Origin: Kineobactrum sediminis
Lineage (GTDB): Bacteria; Pseudomonadota; Gammaproteobacteria; Pseudomonadales; Halieaceae
DNA length: 64,000 bases
Direction: 5' to 3'
Assembly: GCF_002868715.1 (NCBI RefSeq)
Contig: NZ_PKLZ01000008.1
Location: 186,001 to 250,000 of the forward strand
A model generated the notes under the pieces. It saw only the letters and a program-made list of their open reading frames with translations, ran no database searches and was not told the DNA's origin. A program made the position numbers and the translations under genes. This document shows positions 9,401 to 16,457 of the stretch, in pieces (the stretch's first letter is position 1; every line of letters begins with the position of its first letter).

Positions 9401-9601
9401 ACTGTGACAACTTTCGGTGGATTTTTACCACTGATTCTCGAAGGAAGCCAATTCTGGCCGCCCTTCGCAATGTCGATTGCCGGTGGCGTACTGTTATCTA
9501 CGGTTGTATCGTTCTTTCTGGTACCCCCGATGTTTCTCCTGGTAAACCGGGTGGGCCGAAAAACCGTCGCTGCCGGCGCCATGACGGCGTCCCCAACATG
9601 A
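6473..9601 (+). CDS. RND-family efflux pump, inner-membrane transporter
   Basis: A 1042-residue AcrB-type permease with the expected 12 membrane segments in two repeats, each followed by a large periplasmic loop. The N-terminus (RQEDPTITNF, YPGADPARIE) is typical of the branch related to multidrug pumps. Family knowledge places proton-relay residues in segment 4 (Asp-Asp) and segment 10 (Lys). Here segment 4 reads GLLVDGSIVM, keeping Asp404 but with Gly405, and segment 10 reads GVSINAAII with Asn939 at the Lys position. Substrate cannot be told from sequence. It lies between the adaptor gene and tetR; the last codons overlap the tetR start. Confidence 0.92.
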   Translation: MLARILYGNVRYFTLLVLVIIIVGLAGLRSIARQEDPTITNFVATLTAFYPGADPARIEAMITRPLEDELREITEIDEISSTSSSGVASLRITLVETLSAESIERAWSEIRDAASDAAAGFPVGASAPVFDDDRLNAYTMIVALNGANGVEVPLSLLHRIALDFADRARNFSGTKQVDLYGEPEEEVRVALDEQAMVARGLGLAEIAAALRAADPRVSAGRSIGDDNELIIEVAGEFDSLARIRDVVLRADADGGGILLRDIARVYKTRSTPPAARVLAQGKEGILVGIAMTDGLQVDKWSKQFTDFVADYRLLSPRGVNIEISYDQSVYTVERLKGVSANLAVGVVLVILVLLFTMGWRAALVVAFILPLCSLFSIAVLYQLGVAIHQMSVTGLVVALGLLVDGSIVMTDEVRKRLIDHGDSATSAITGAVGRLRIPLLSSATTTVLAFMPMVILPGPSGDFMGSIAIAVVVMLVGSLLLALIVTPVLAAWLLPKGLTRKGHWWETGIDSGRSGAALTRSLDWSLRNPGSSIALALVLPITGFLSFPTLTAQFFPGTDRDQMYLQVKLPDGRSLQDTTTLVEQLDARLRGDPLIRRVDWTIGESAPAFYYNMFRSRERMPSWAEALVLTRNAKETDDLIRRLQREVDTAYPQARIIVRGIDQGPPVSAPLEIEIYGDNLDILRDLGETFRLRMEQLPDVTHTNTSLVAGAPKLIFNADRTLLQRSGLQARDVAAALDGALRGVTGGELLEGTQRLPVRARLEESAWRSADDIASLYLPLPNGLESRADTLNAVSLRSLGDFTLAPSRSPIARTNGQRTNTVQAFLTRGILPEEALEQLRQDLTDNPILLPQGYRYEFGGDSGERAEVVEQIMGSMGLIIALLIATIVLTFNSWRLSAIAILVCICSMGLSLLSLAIFQYPFGVQAMIGVIGSVGVSINAAIIIMTALQLDEGALAGGLYATRRVVMGSSRHIVSTTVTTFGGFLPLILEGSQFWPPFAMSIAGGVLLSTVVSFFLVPPMFLLVNRVGRKTVAAGAMTASPT

Positions 9602-10260
9602 ACAGAGAGCGACATGTCGTGAGCAAAACCGAAAAAAACAAACGCTACCATCATGGCGATTTGCGCAATGCGCTGATCATCGCTGCGGCAACCCTGATTG
9701 AGGAAAGAGGCAGTGAGGATTTTGCGATGATTGACGCCGCTCGCCGCGCCGGAGTAAGCAGCGCTGCACCCTATCGCCACTTCAAGGATAAAACGGCCCT
9801 GCTGGAGGCGGTACTCGAGTTTGCTTTTTTCACGCTCGGGCTCGAAGCCGAAGCCTGTGCGGCAAAAGAAGAACAAGGCAGTGTTGATGCCATTATCGCC
9901 ATTGGCAAAGGCTACATCCGTTTTGTCACCGGGCACCCACAATTCTACAGCCTGATGTGGGGCGATTCGAGCCTGCGCCAGGTCGCCAAACCCGACCACA
10001 ACGCCAGCAGCTCGGGCTTCTACGTACTCGAAGACACCGTGCGCGCCTGGTGCCTGAAAATAGGCCGCAGCGATGAGGATGCCCTCGCCCTGTCCATCAA
10101 ACTCTGGGCCATGGCCCACGGCCTCAGCGGCATCGCCATGCACGGTCATATTGATCGCTTTCTCCCCGGCGCCGATGTCTACGCACTACTCGAAAGCACC
10201 ACCCACACCTTTCTCGAAGGCGTCAAACACAGCAAACCGGGGTCAGGTCTCGCATTGTAG
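9598..10260 (+). CDS. TetR/AcrR-family regulator
   Basis: A 220-residue repressor-like protein. The N-terminal helix-turn-helix (RYHHGDLRNALIIAAATLI ... AARRAGVSSAAPYRHF) is characteristic, and the C-terminal region resembles the WHG effector domain found in some TetR members. The ATG overlaps the pump stop by four bases, making it the last gene of the efflux operon and probably an autoregulator acting at the palindrome at 5280-5322. The final residues (about PGSGLAL) and stop codon are encoded by a copy of the 24-bp dispersed repeat, so the natural C-terminus may have been altered. A GTG at 9619 is an alternative start. Confidence 0.88.
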   Translation: MNRERHVVSKTEKNKRYHHGDLRNALIIAAATLIEERGSEDFAMIDAARRAGVSSAAPYRHFKDKTALLEAVLEFAFFTLGLEAEACAAKEEQGSVDAIIAIGKGYIRFVTGHPQFYSLMWGDSSLRQVAKPDHNASSSGFYVLEDTVRAWCLKIGRSDEDALALSIKLWAMAHGLSGIAMHGHIDRFLPGADVYALLESTTHTFLEGVKHSKPGSGLAL

Positions 10261-10293
10261 CAACAGCCGGGGTCAGGTCTCGCATTGCAGCAT
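10237..10293 (+). repeat. Two tandem copies of a 24-26 bp dispersed repeat
   Basis: CCGGGGTCAGGTCTCGCATT followed by GTAGCAA occurs at 10237-10263 and again, with one base change, at 10267-10292, a period of exactly 30 bases. A third copy in the same orientation lies at 13619-13645. The first copy supplies the tetR stop codon. The sequence resembles the short repeats that accompany REP-type (RAYT) transposases in gammaproteobacteria, but no transposase gene is nearby, so that link is inference. Confidence 0.7.
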
Positions 10294-10467
10294 TGGTCCA
10301 TTGATCCCTTTCCAGCCAACCCGTCTTGATTGACAACCCTTAAATTCGCCAGTTCCCCGGGGTTCCCGGGAAATTGACACCGATCTAATCTCCGGATATG
10401 TTGACAGGCTTACGGCCCAAAGATGTTTAAACATCCGGTGAAAACCAAAAATAATGAGGCCATTTCT

Positions 10468-10740
10468 ATGAGCATCATTGATAACAACACCATAGGCCCG
10501 CCCGAAATATTCACGGATCACGAAATTGATCATGTGATGGAAAGAATAGCGTCGAACGCTCAAACCATCGAAACGCTTTGCATTGAAACACTAAGCCATA
10601 TGTCCACCGATCGAGAAGATTGGGAGAAAAGCATAGAGATTTGTGAGAGTCTTATGCTTGCCAGTATGAGAAGTGCTCAACAAATCAGGTGGATTACTAA
10701 CTGGTATAGCCAGCGGTTACGGGATTCGAATACAGACTAG
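10468..10740 (+). CDS. Small soluble protein, unknown
   Basis: A 90-residue acidic protein (MSIIDNNTIG at the start) with Asn, Glu and Ser rich helices and no membrane segment. I do not recognise a family. The ATG at 10468 has GAGG about ten bases upstream, which favours it over the in-frame ATG at 10423. Codon use is more AT-rich than the flanking efflux and amidohydrolase genes, and the gene lies inside the repeat-bracketed segment, so recent acquisition is possible. Confidence 0.5.
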   Translation: MSIIDNNTIGPPEIFTDHEIDHVMERIASNAQTIETLCIETLSHMSTDREDWEKSIEICESLMLASMRSAQQIRWITNWYSQRLRDSNTD

Positions 10741-10906
10741 AAGGCTATCGGTGAGGAGGCCCTGCGAGCCGGTAATCGCAACTTCATTCAAATTGATTCC
10801 GGCTATTTCGACAATCAGGTGCTTCACCCGCAGACCGCTGGCGGCGGTCAATGACGTTATGCAGATACGCCTGGCGCCAGCTGTATGCGGGATGCAAGCA
10901 CAGGCG

Positions 10907-12151
10907 TTAAGAGGAAATATACCTGTCCCTTAGCTTGGTCTGTCGGGATTCCAGCTTGATTTCGGCACCCTTGATCAATATTTTTTCCGGGGCCTCCATC
11001 ACCTGTAACGGATCTCCCGACCAAATCACCACATCGGCCACTTTGCCTGGCTCAAGACTGCCATAATCCTTATCGATCCCCAGCAATCGAGCAGTATTAA
11101 TGGTCAGTGCTGCAAGACCCTGTTCCCAGGGTAAACCGTTGGCCACTGCATTGCCCGCATGCTGGGTTGCCAGACGCAGGTTATGTGTCTCCATGCCGAT
11201 AGAAACACTGACACCTGAAGCATCCAATCTGCCCGCGTTGGCCATGGTCGCTCCCAGCTGTTCAAAGCTGACCGGCAAGTTGCTTTCAGGATCAACAATA
11301 ACCGGTATTTCCGCCTCTGCAATTTCATCGGCAACACGCCAGCCTTCTGAGGCATATAGTAATACCAGATTCAAGTCCGGATAACGTTCCTTGAGAGCAA
11401 CCACCTGACGAATATCGGCTTTGCGTCGAGCGTCGATAAACAGGGGGGTGTTACCAGACACCACTGGCAGCAGCGCATTAACATCTGCTTTGCTCATACT
11501 GCCGTTCCACTCATCTTTTGGGCCCAGTGCCTTGCCCTCCAGCGACCTCGCCTCAGCCAGGGCATTTTCCAGCTTTGGCCATAAAGCCGCCCGACTGCCC
11601 CCGCTGTTATCGGCACCTGCGTTGGCCACTGACAACGTCATGAATGCCTGTTTTTTCACCAGGTTGTCATCATCGCCCAGGCTGAATACCGCACCCTGGC
11701 CCCCAAACAGGCTGGGGGTATCGGACATTGCCGAGACACTTAATGTAAAGCCCTCGATGCGGCTTATTGCGATCAGCGTTGAGTCCGGATTAAAGGCATA
11801 GCTGACATCCAGCGCAGCACCATAAGGTGAGTAATTGACATCCACACTCTCGACAGTTGAATCCACCGTTCCGGCAGACATGCCCACCTCTACCAGCCCC
11901 AGCGACGTGTACGCGCCAATCAGGCCGGGCGTAACCACCTTGTCCGTAGCGTCGATTACCCGGTATCCCGCAGGCACCGTCTGTAGCTCGGAGACTGATT
12001 GAATACGACCGTCTTCGATAAGTACCATGCCTTTCCCAAGGCTACCCTGCGCGGACATGGTGTGCACGTGGCCACCAATTATGGCGACATTTTCAGCCTG
12101 CGCAGCGACGCAGCTCATGGCTGCAAGTAATACAATGGCGATGTGTCTCAT
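10907..12151 (-). CDS. Amidohydrolase-like exported protein, lacks usual metal-binding motif
   Basis: A 414-residue protein with a clear signal peptide (cleavage near AAQAE, residue 20). It has the flanking beta-sandwich and C-terminal features of the amidohydrolase superfamily (VIDATDKVVTPGLIG; LLGIDKDYGSLEPGKVADVVIWSGDPL). However, after VTPGLIG the family HxH metal ligand pair is absent: the sequence continues AYTSLGLVEVG. It is therefore probably a non-catalytic or altered paralogue. Its ATG overlaps the stop of the neighbouring amidohydrolase gene by four bases, so the two are made together and may form a complex. Confidence 0.8.
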   Translation of the reverse strand: MRHIAIVLLAAMSCVAAQAENVAIIGGHVHTMSAQGSLGKGMVLIEDGRIQSVSELQTVPAGYRVIDATDKVVTPGLIGAYTSLGLVEVGMSAGTVDSTVESVDVNYSPYGAALDVSYAFNPDSTLIAISRIEGFTLSVSAMSDTPSLFGGQGAVFSLGDDDNLVKKQAFMTLSVANAGADNSGGSRAALWPKLENALAEARSLEGKALGPKDEWNGSMSKADVNALLPVVSGNTPLFIDARRKADIRQVVALKERYPDLNLVLLYASEGWRVADEIAEAEIPVIVDPESNLPVSFEQLGATMANAGRLDASGVSVSIGMETHNLRLATQHAGNAVANGLPWEQGLAALTINTARLLGIDKDYGSLEPGKVADVVIWSGDPLQVMEAPEKILIKGAEIKLESRQTKLRDRYISS

Positions 12152-13556
12152 TTTGCGTCTCCCTGGCCAGGCTGGCCCAGCTCAAAATCCTGCACCGGCC
12201 AGCTTTCCGGATCCTGGCGGTCATAGGCCAGTCCTCCGTCAATATAGACGCGCTCGGCCTTTGCATAAGTAGAGAACGGGTCGGTACTCCAAAGTACAAG
12301 GTCAGCATTTTTACCGACTTCAAGCGAACCGGTCTGGTCAAAAATCTTCAGTGATTTTGCCGGATTCGCTGACAACCATTGCCAGGCATCGGCTTTGGAT
12401 ATTTCGATACCGGCGCGCAAACCGTCACCCAATGCCTTGGCGGCCTCCTGGTTCAGACGCTGTATTCCCTGATCATCATCAGAATGAACAATCGCACAGG
12501 CGCCACCTTGATGCACCATGGGCACATTTTCACGAATACCGTCATAGGCTTCCATTTTGAAGCCCCACCAGTCAGCCCACATGGCTGAACAAACATTGTT
12601 CTCAGCCAGCAGGTCAGTGATTTTGTAGGCCTCGACAGCATGCTGGAAAGACGTTATCTGATAACCAAACTCTTTCATCAGATCCATCATGATGGCCATC
12701 TCATCGGCACGGTAACAGTGCATATGTACCATGATCTCATCATCCAGCACACCTACCAGAGTATCCATCGTAAGATCCCGCTTGGGAGGAGTCGGATTCT
12801 TGCCCGCCTTGTGTTCGGCGCGGTACTTTTCCCATTGGCGCTTGTAATCCTGCGCATCGGCCCAGGCCTGACGGTAGCCGGCCACATTACCCATGCGGGT
12901 CGACGGACCATCTTTTTTACTGCCGTATACTCTTTTGGGATTCTCACCACAGGCCATTTTAAGACCATAGGGCGCGCCGGGAAATTTCATGGACTGAACA
13001 GTACGATTCGGCAGGTTCTTTACCGTTATTGTGCGGCCACCCACCAGGTTGGCTGAGCCCGGCAGGATTTGCAACGCGGTTACGCCGCCCGCCAGTGCCC
13101 GACTAAAACCCGCATCCTGTACCCAGATGGAATGCTCCGCCCAGACCTGTGCGGTAACCGGCCTGGTCATTTCATTGCCGTCAGAATGGGAGTCAGTTCC
13201 CGGTGATGGATAAACCCCCAAATGACTGTGTACGTCAATGATGCCGGGGGTAACCCATTTGCCCGTACCATCCAGGACCTCTGCATTATCGGGAATCTGA
13301 AAATCCGTACCAACAGCAACTACCTTACCCGCTTCAAACAGCACCGAAGCGCCCTCAAGCATACCGCCAACACCGTCCAGCAGGGTCACGTTAGAGTGAT
13401 CACCACAGGAGGTGATGGCAAGGGGGTGTAGGTGGTCGGGAAGGGATTTTTGTCTATTTCTACCAATGCTGGCTGGTCTGTGTTCGCCTGTTGCCCACAA
13501 GCAACAAGCGCACTCACTAACACCGCAGCGAGTGTTACTCGGGTAAAACCTGTCAT
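12148..13556 (-). pseudogene. Amidohydrolase lipoprotein gene with a frameshift
   Basis: The gene begins at the ATG at 13556 with a lipoprotein signal (lipobox LVAC at about residues 17-20) and reads through FPTTYTPLPSPPVVIT, then hits TGA at 13388-13386. The rest of the protein continues in another frame from about 13393 (NVTLLDGVGG) to 12148. Loss of one base near 13393-13397 explains both halves. The downstream part has intact catalytic features: HSH metal ligands in IIDVHSHLGVYPSPG, MHCYRADEM, and VHSDDD, with the C-terminal GSLEVGKNADLVLWS. Whether this is a true mutation or a sequencing error cannot be decided here. A downstream open frame starting at 13500 has no family-like N-terminus. 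Confidence 0.75.
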
Positions 13557-13618
13557 ATTGCCTCGTTCCTAAAACCGTCTGATCGTAAAATACACGCTAT
13601 TTTCCATCAACCCAGGGA

Positions 13619-13645
13619 CTGGGGTCAGATCTCGCATTGTAGCAT
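13619..13645 (+). repeat. Third copy of the 24-bp dispersed repeat
   Basis: GGGGTCAGATCTCGCATTG with TAGCATCG following, at 13621-13644, differs from the copies at 10239 and 10269 by one to two bases and has the same orientation. Together the copies bracket the small unknown gene and the amidohydrolase pair. Confidence 0.7.
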
Positions 13646-13765
13646 CGAAGTACTGGTAAATTACCTGCTCCCAACCTGAGCCTGACAACTGACAACGCAA
13701 GCAGCTGAAAATTCATCGGAAACGTGGAAAGGCAAGGATCAATCGATCTGGGAAAGCACGCGCAG

Positions 13766-14254
13766 TCAATTATCCGGGAGGCTTATAAACAGGGTAACAA
13801 GAGCAATTGAACCCACATATTGAAAAGAGCCTGCTAAAGCACCCCCACCAAGCTCGGTCTGCCACATCTGGAAAAATGCGCCGCCAAGCACGGTAAACAT
13901 GCCAAACCAGACGATCAAGCCAATGCCTGCCCCGATATAGGTAAAGTACTTTGCATGATTAAAAGCGGTAGCCGATTCCTTCCTTGCCAAAAAGAGATCC
14001 ACCGCTGCTTTTGCCAATAGCACTCCCGCTGCCAATTCGAGCGCAATTACCAGTATCAGCAAACTGCTTACCAGTACCGGGTTCTCTATGGAAAAGGCAA
14101 AAGTATGTGGGTAGGCAACATGGTCTTGCATACTCAGAACGGTTGCCATGAACCACTGTGCCTCGGCAAAATTTGCCAGGTTTTGTGCGCCGTACAGAAG
14201 ACATAGCAGCGCGAGAAACATAACGAGAATTATTTTTATATAACGAAGAGCCAT
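13766..14254 (-). CDS. DUF2165-type small integral membrane protein
   Basis: A 162-residue protein with four hydrophobic segments (about residues 6-24, 59-83, 105-128 and 138-158) and the early QNLANF and MQDHVAYP features seen in DUF2165 proteins. No biochemical role is established for the family. It stands alone between the amidohydrolase pair and tRNA-Arg. GGAG lies about ten bases before the ATG at 14254. Confidence 0.7.
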   Translation of the reverse strand: MALRYIKIILVMFLALLCLLYGAQNLANFAEAQWFMATVLSMQDHVAYPHTFAFSIENPVLVSSLLILVIALELAAGVLLAKAAVDLFLARKESATAFNHAKYFTYIGAGIGLIVWFGMFTVLGGAFFQMWQTELGGGALAGSFQYVGSIALVTLFISLPDN

Positions 14255-14457
14255 GGTTCTACTCCTTTTCAGGCTTCAAGCGTTCAGGCATCAAATGATG
14301 ATACGCGCACCTTGTCAATCACGATGCCACTCTATGGCATGCGGAGGGCCCTTTACATCGGGTGGACGCTGATCGATAAGGCGACGAGCAAGGTTTTCAG
14401 CTAAAGAAGGAAGACGGACCAGCAATAAGAACCGCCCTATTGGGGTTCCGGTCTTAT

Positions 14458-14489
14458 AAAAACGACAAAAGAAGACTTCGGTTTTCTTT
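14458..14489 (-). terminator. Rho-independent terminator of tRNA-Arg
   Basis: Minus-strand stem AAAGAAAAC (14489-14481) pairs with GTCTTCTTT (14476-14468) with one mismatch and a CGAA loop, followed by TGTCGTTTTTAT. It lies 19 bases after the tRNA CCA end, in host DNA. Confidence 0.6.
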
Positions 14490-14507
14490 ATATTTCAGAA
14501 CCTTACA

Positions 14508-14584
14508 TGGCGGGGGCAGAAGGACTCGAACCCTCGACCTACGGCTTAGAAGGCCGTTGCTCTATCCAGCTGAGCTATACCCCC
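14508..14584 (-). tRNA. tRNA-Arg (anticodon TCT), integration target
   Basis: A complete 77-nt cloverleaf including an encoded CCA (14510-14508). The acceptor stem is GGGGGTA with TGCCCCC, the D arm GCTC-AGCTGGATA-GAGC, the anticodon arm ACGGC-CTTCTAA-GCCGT with anticodon TCT, and the T arm GAGGG-TTCGAGT-CCTTC. Its 5' half up to the anticodon loop (14546-14584) is duplicated perfectly at 29185-29223. The gene therefore consists of a host-derived 3' half joined to an element-derived 5' half and upstream region, yet remains intact. Confidence 0.97.
14546..14584. repeat. Left attachment core (attL), 5' half of tRNA-Arg
   Basis: Starts TTAGAAGGCCGTTGCTC and ends CTATACCCCC, identical over 39 bases to 29185-29223. 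Flanks differ immediately: C at 14545 against A at 29184, and C at 14585 against G at 29224. Confidence 0.93.
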
Positions 14585-14594
14585 CGAGGTATGT

Positions 14595-14618
14595 GGTGAC
14601 ACTTTTGGTGGCACTTTT
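14595..14618 (+). repeat. Tandem 12-mers, likely integrase arm sites (left)
   Basis: GGTGACACTTTT (14595-14606) is followed without gap by GGTGGCACTTTT (14607-14618), inside the element ten bases from the left core. The same 12-mer occurs twice near the right end, in the same orientation. Short direct repeats flanking the core on both sides are typical arm-type binding sites for tyrosine integrases; binding is inferred. Confidence 0.6.
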
Positions 14619-14655
14619 CGCCTGTCGGTTGTCCGGGATGACAAAGCGAGGTACG

Positions 14656-14685
14656 AGTATAACCCCAGTGGCCCGGCCCGGTCTA
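14656..14685 (-). promoter_or_regulatory. Candidate replacement promoter for tRNA-Arg
   Basis: On the minus strand TATACT (14661-14656) is preceded by TAGACC (14685-14680) with an 18-base spacer, about 65 bases before the tRNA 5' end. This DNA belongs to the element. Since integration separates the tRNA from its native upstream region (now right of 29223), the element needs to supply a promoter; this is the best candidate. The -35 box is weak. Confidence 0.4.
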
Positions 14686-14763
14686 TTCGAGGGTTCGGGT
14701 AGTCCAGAATCTCAGACACATACAGGAGTATTACTCTGGCCATCGGCATGCTAGTGTTTTCTT

Positions 14764-14919
14764 ATGAACCTAGTTGAGTACATTGTCTGGGCCTGCGTGA
14801 TTTTGGGCGCATACCAACTCTTGAAGCTTCTAGGAGAAGGCCCCAGGCCATCACGCTTGCTAGATTACATCGGGTTTTTTCTATTCTACGGCGGACTAGC
14901 CTACTTAGCAGCTACCTGA
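14764..14919 (+). CDS. Possible 51-residue membrane protein at the element's left edge
   Basis: An open frame on the strand opposite to the rest of the element, starting MNLVEYIVWACVILG and ending GGLAYLAAT. Two hydrophobic segments (about residues 4-20 and 34-50) are separated by a short basic loop. There is no clear ribosome-binding site, and codon use is AT-rich. If real, its place between the attachment site and the terminator would suit a cargo (lysogenic conversion) gene. I recognise no family. Confidence 0.35.
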   Translation: MNLVEYIVWACVILGAYQLLKLLGEGPRPSRLLDYIGFFLFYGGLAYLAAT

Positions 14920-14971
14920 ATGCAAACAACCGACAATGATTGGCTGCGACCATTGCCCGCTGGCCAGACAC

Positions 14972-14995
14972 AAAAAAGCCCGCGCATGGCGGGCT
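14972..14995 (-). terminator. Strong terminator ending the element's operon
   Basis: Minus-strand AGCCCGC-CATG-CGCGGGC followed directly by six T residues (14977-14972). It lies 20 bases after the stop of the 92-residue gene and closes the whole minus-strand transcription unit before attL. Confidence 0.9.
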
Positions 14996-15014
14996 GGTGG
15001 TAGACGTGTGCCTC

Positions 15015-15293
15015 TTAGCTGCCAGCCGGATGCATGCCGTCCGCCAGGGCGTCGTCAATCTCGCACCACACATCGGCGAGAGCGTCGCCCAGGGCAGCCA
15101 CGGCGAGCCCCAGGCCTTCGACCTCTTCCCGGACAAGTTCATACCCGGTATCGTGCTGACTGCGGTGGATTAGCTTACCGATCGACTGCAGGCCCGACGC
15201 GATGCCCAGCACTCGGGTGCCTCGGGATTCGATATTCTGCAGGCTTTCCAATACTTTCTGAGCGTGGGTCACTGAGGGATTGTTTGCATTCAT
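15015..15293 (-). CDS. Element protein of 92 residues, unknown
   Basis: An acidic, mostly helical protein (MNANNPSVTHAQKVLESL) with no membrane segment and no domain I recognise. AAGGAG lies about nine bases before the ATG at 15293. It is the last gene before the operon terminator. A hairpin terminator also lies upstream of it (15430-15452), so it may be transcribed by partial read-through or from its own promoter. Confidence 0.6.
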   Translation of the reverse strand: MNANNPSVTHAQKVLESLQNIESRGTRVLGIASGLQSIGKLIHRSQHDTGYELVREEVEGLGLAVAALGDALADVWCEIDDALADGMHPAGS

Positions 15294-15429
15294 GGTCTGT
15301 ATCTCCTTGGTTTAAGTTATCTGCCTCCCTCGTTTCCAATCGATAGGAGGCGAACTGACGGGTTGGAAATACCGGACCAAGGACCGGCCCACCGAAGTGG
15401 CCCGCCAGCCCGCCATAAATCGCAGGCAT

Positions 15430-15452
15430 AAAAAAGACGCTGAACAGCGCCT
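15430..15452 (-). terminator. Terminator or attenuator inside the element
   Basis: Minus-strand AGGCGCT-GTTC-AGCGTCT followed by TTTTT. It lies about 90 bases after the 174-residue gene and upstream of the last gene. The 250-base stretch 15294-15543 that holds it contains no other gene I can support. Confidence 0.6.
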
Positions 15453-15543
15453 GTGCGCCTTGGTTTTCCAGGTTTCCAATCCTGATGGCAGATTGTGCTG
15501 CCACCCTTAAATCCTAGACTCGAATCGTATGGTTGGCAAGCTT

Positions 15544-16068
15544 TTATCCACCTTTTGGCTTCGATGAAAATATCGGGCCGAACGCTACAGCTGCTTGCTG
15601 AAATCCGCCGATCATTGAGGAAAGGCCGCGTGCCTGAATCTGTCCCGCGGTGATCTGCCCACCCATCCGCGCGGCTTTTTCCTCCATTTGCGCTTTTACG
15701 CGCTCCCACTCTATATCCTGCTGGAACTGCGAACGAAGCTGGTTCATGTAATTGCGGCTGCTGCCGGTCTCCAGGAGGTTACCCGCCGCGATGGCGGCAC
15801 GGCCATAGCCCAACACCTGCCCCATTTCGAGCTCCGCCCGGCGTTGGTTCTCCTGCGCAGTCCTGCGGATCAGGTCCGCCTGCAGTCCCGCCAGCCGCTT
15901 TGCCTTCTTATCCGAACCACCAGTCAGACCGCCCAGGAGGCCGCCAGCAAGCGCGCCGACTGCCGCCCCTATGGGATTACCGCCCGACAGCTTAAAGCCC
16001 GTAGCAGCGCCCTGGGCAGCGCCACCGAGGGCGCCAGAAGTTTGCGTATTGAGTGCCATAGCCGTCAC
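15544..16068 (-). CDS. Probable internal virion protein (gp14-like)
   Basis: A 174-residue protein with a Gly/Ala-rich hydrophobic N-terminal third (about residues 11-50: GALGGAAQGAATGF, IGAAVGALAGGLLGGL) and then a long Gln/Arg/Glu-rich helical region (LIRRTAQENQRRAEL, QFQQDIEWERVKAQMEEKA) ending in SSMIGGFQQAAVAF. This membrane-active head followed by a charged helix matches the smallest ejection protein of T7-like podoviruses in size and character (T7 gp14 is about 196 residues). Assignment rests on layout rather than on a conserved motif. Confidence 0.55.
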   Translation of the reverse strand: MTAMALNTQTSGALGGAAQGAATGFKLSGGNPIGAAVGALAGGLLGGLTGGSDKKAKRLAGLQADLIRRTAQENQRRAELEMGQVLGYGRAAIAAGNLLETGSSRNYMNQLRSQFQQDIEWERVKAQMEEKAARMGGQITAGQIQARGLSSMIGGFQQAAVAFGPIFSSKPKGG

Positions 16069-16416
16069 CTACTCATTGATTGATACTGACGCGATCTGCA
16101 CGGCGCCAAAGCCGTCACAGGGTCGAAGCGTCAGCCGCGCACCCTCGTGGTCTTGGGTAGTCCAGGCGGTAAGGTTCAGGTCCGGCGGCCCCTCCGGAGG
16201 CGAGACCGACCTGGTGGTGATGGCATTACACAATTTGCTTACGGCCTTTTGAATGGTCATGGCTTCGTCTGTGGTATAGCTCTTGTCGAAGTCCGGGCCG
16301 GTGTCGTTGGTGCCGGCCACTCGAAGCGTTACCCCCGACGGGATGAAGTTATCCGCGGTGAAACGGCACACGCTTCCGGGCCGGGGCACATTGTTCGTTT
16401 CAATTACAGCTTCCAT
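16069..16416 (-). CDS. Element protein of 115 residues, unknown
   Basis: Directly abuts the gp14-like gene (its stop is at 16069). Predicted soluble, with short beta-like stretches (GSVCRFTADNFIPSGVTLRVAG, ARLTLRP) and no motif I recognise. Position between large virion-like genes suggests a structural role, which is inference only. AGGG precedes the ATG at 16416 by a few bases. Confidence 0.55.
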   Translation of the reverse strand: MEAVIETNNVPRPGSVCRFTADNFIPSGVTLRVAGTNDTGPDFDKSYTTDEAMTIQKAVSKLCNAITTRSVSPPEGPPDLNLTAWTTQDHEGARLTLRPCDGFGAVQIASVSINE

Positions 16417-16457
16417 TGCAAACCCTCCGTTATGCTACTCGCGTTATAGCGTGCCGC

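Noticed and set aside
13028-13500. Separate gene start at 13500 for the catalytic amidohydrolase
   Set aside because: The first 30 codons in that frame (basic, His-rich, no signal) do not look like the family; the other frame provides a proper lipoprotein start, so a frameshift is the better reading.
15175-15504. Minus-strand frame starting near MPAIYGGLAGHFGG
   Set aside because: Its start lies in the terminator hairpin and its second half lies under the 92-residue gene, so a real protein is unlikely.
15317-15709. Minus-strand open frame of 130 codons before the last element gene
   Set aside because: It overlaps the gp14-like gene in another frame, crosses a terminator hairpin and has low-complexity composition; I cannot support it.
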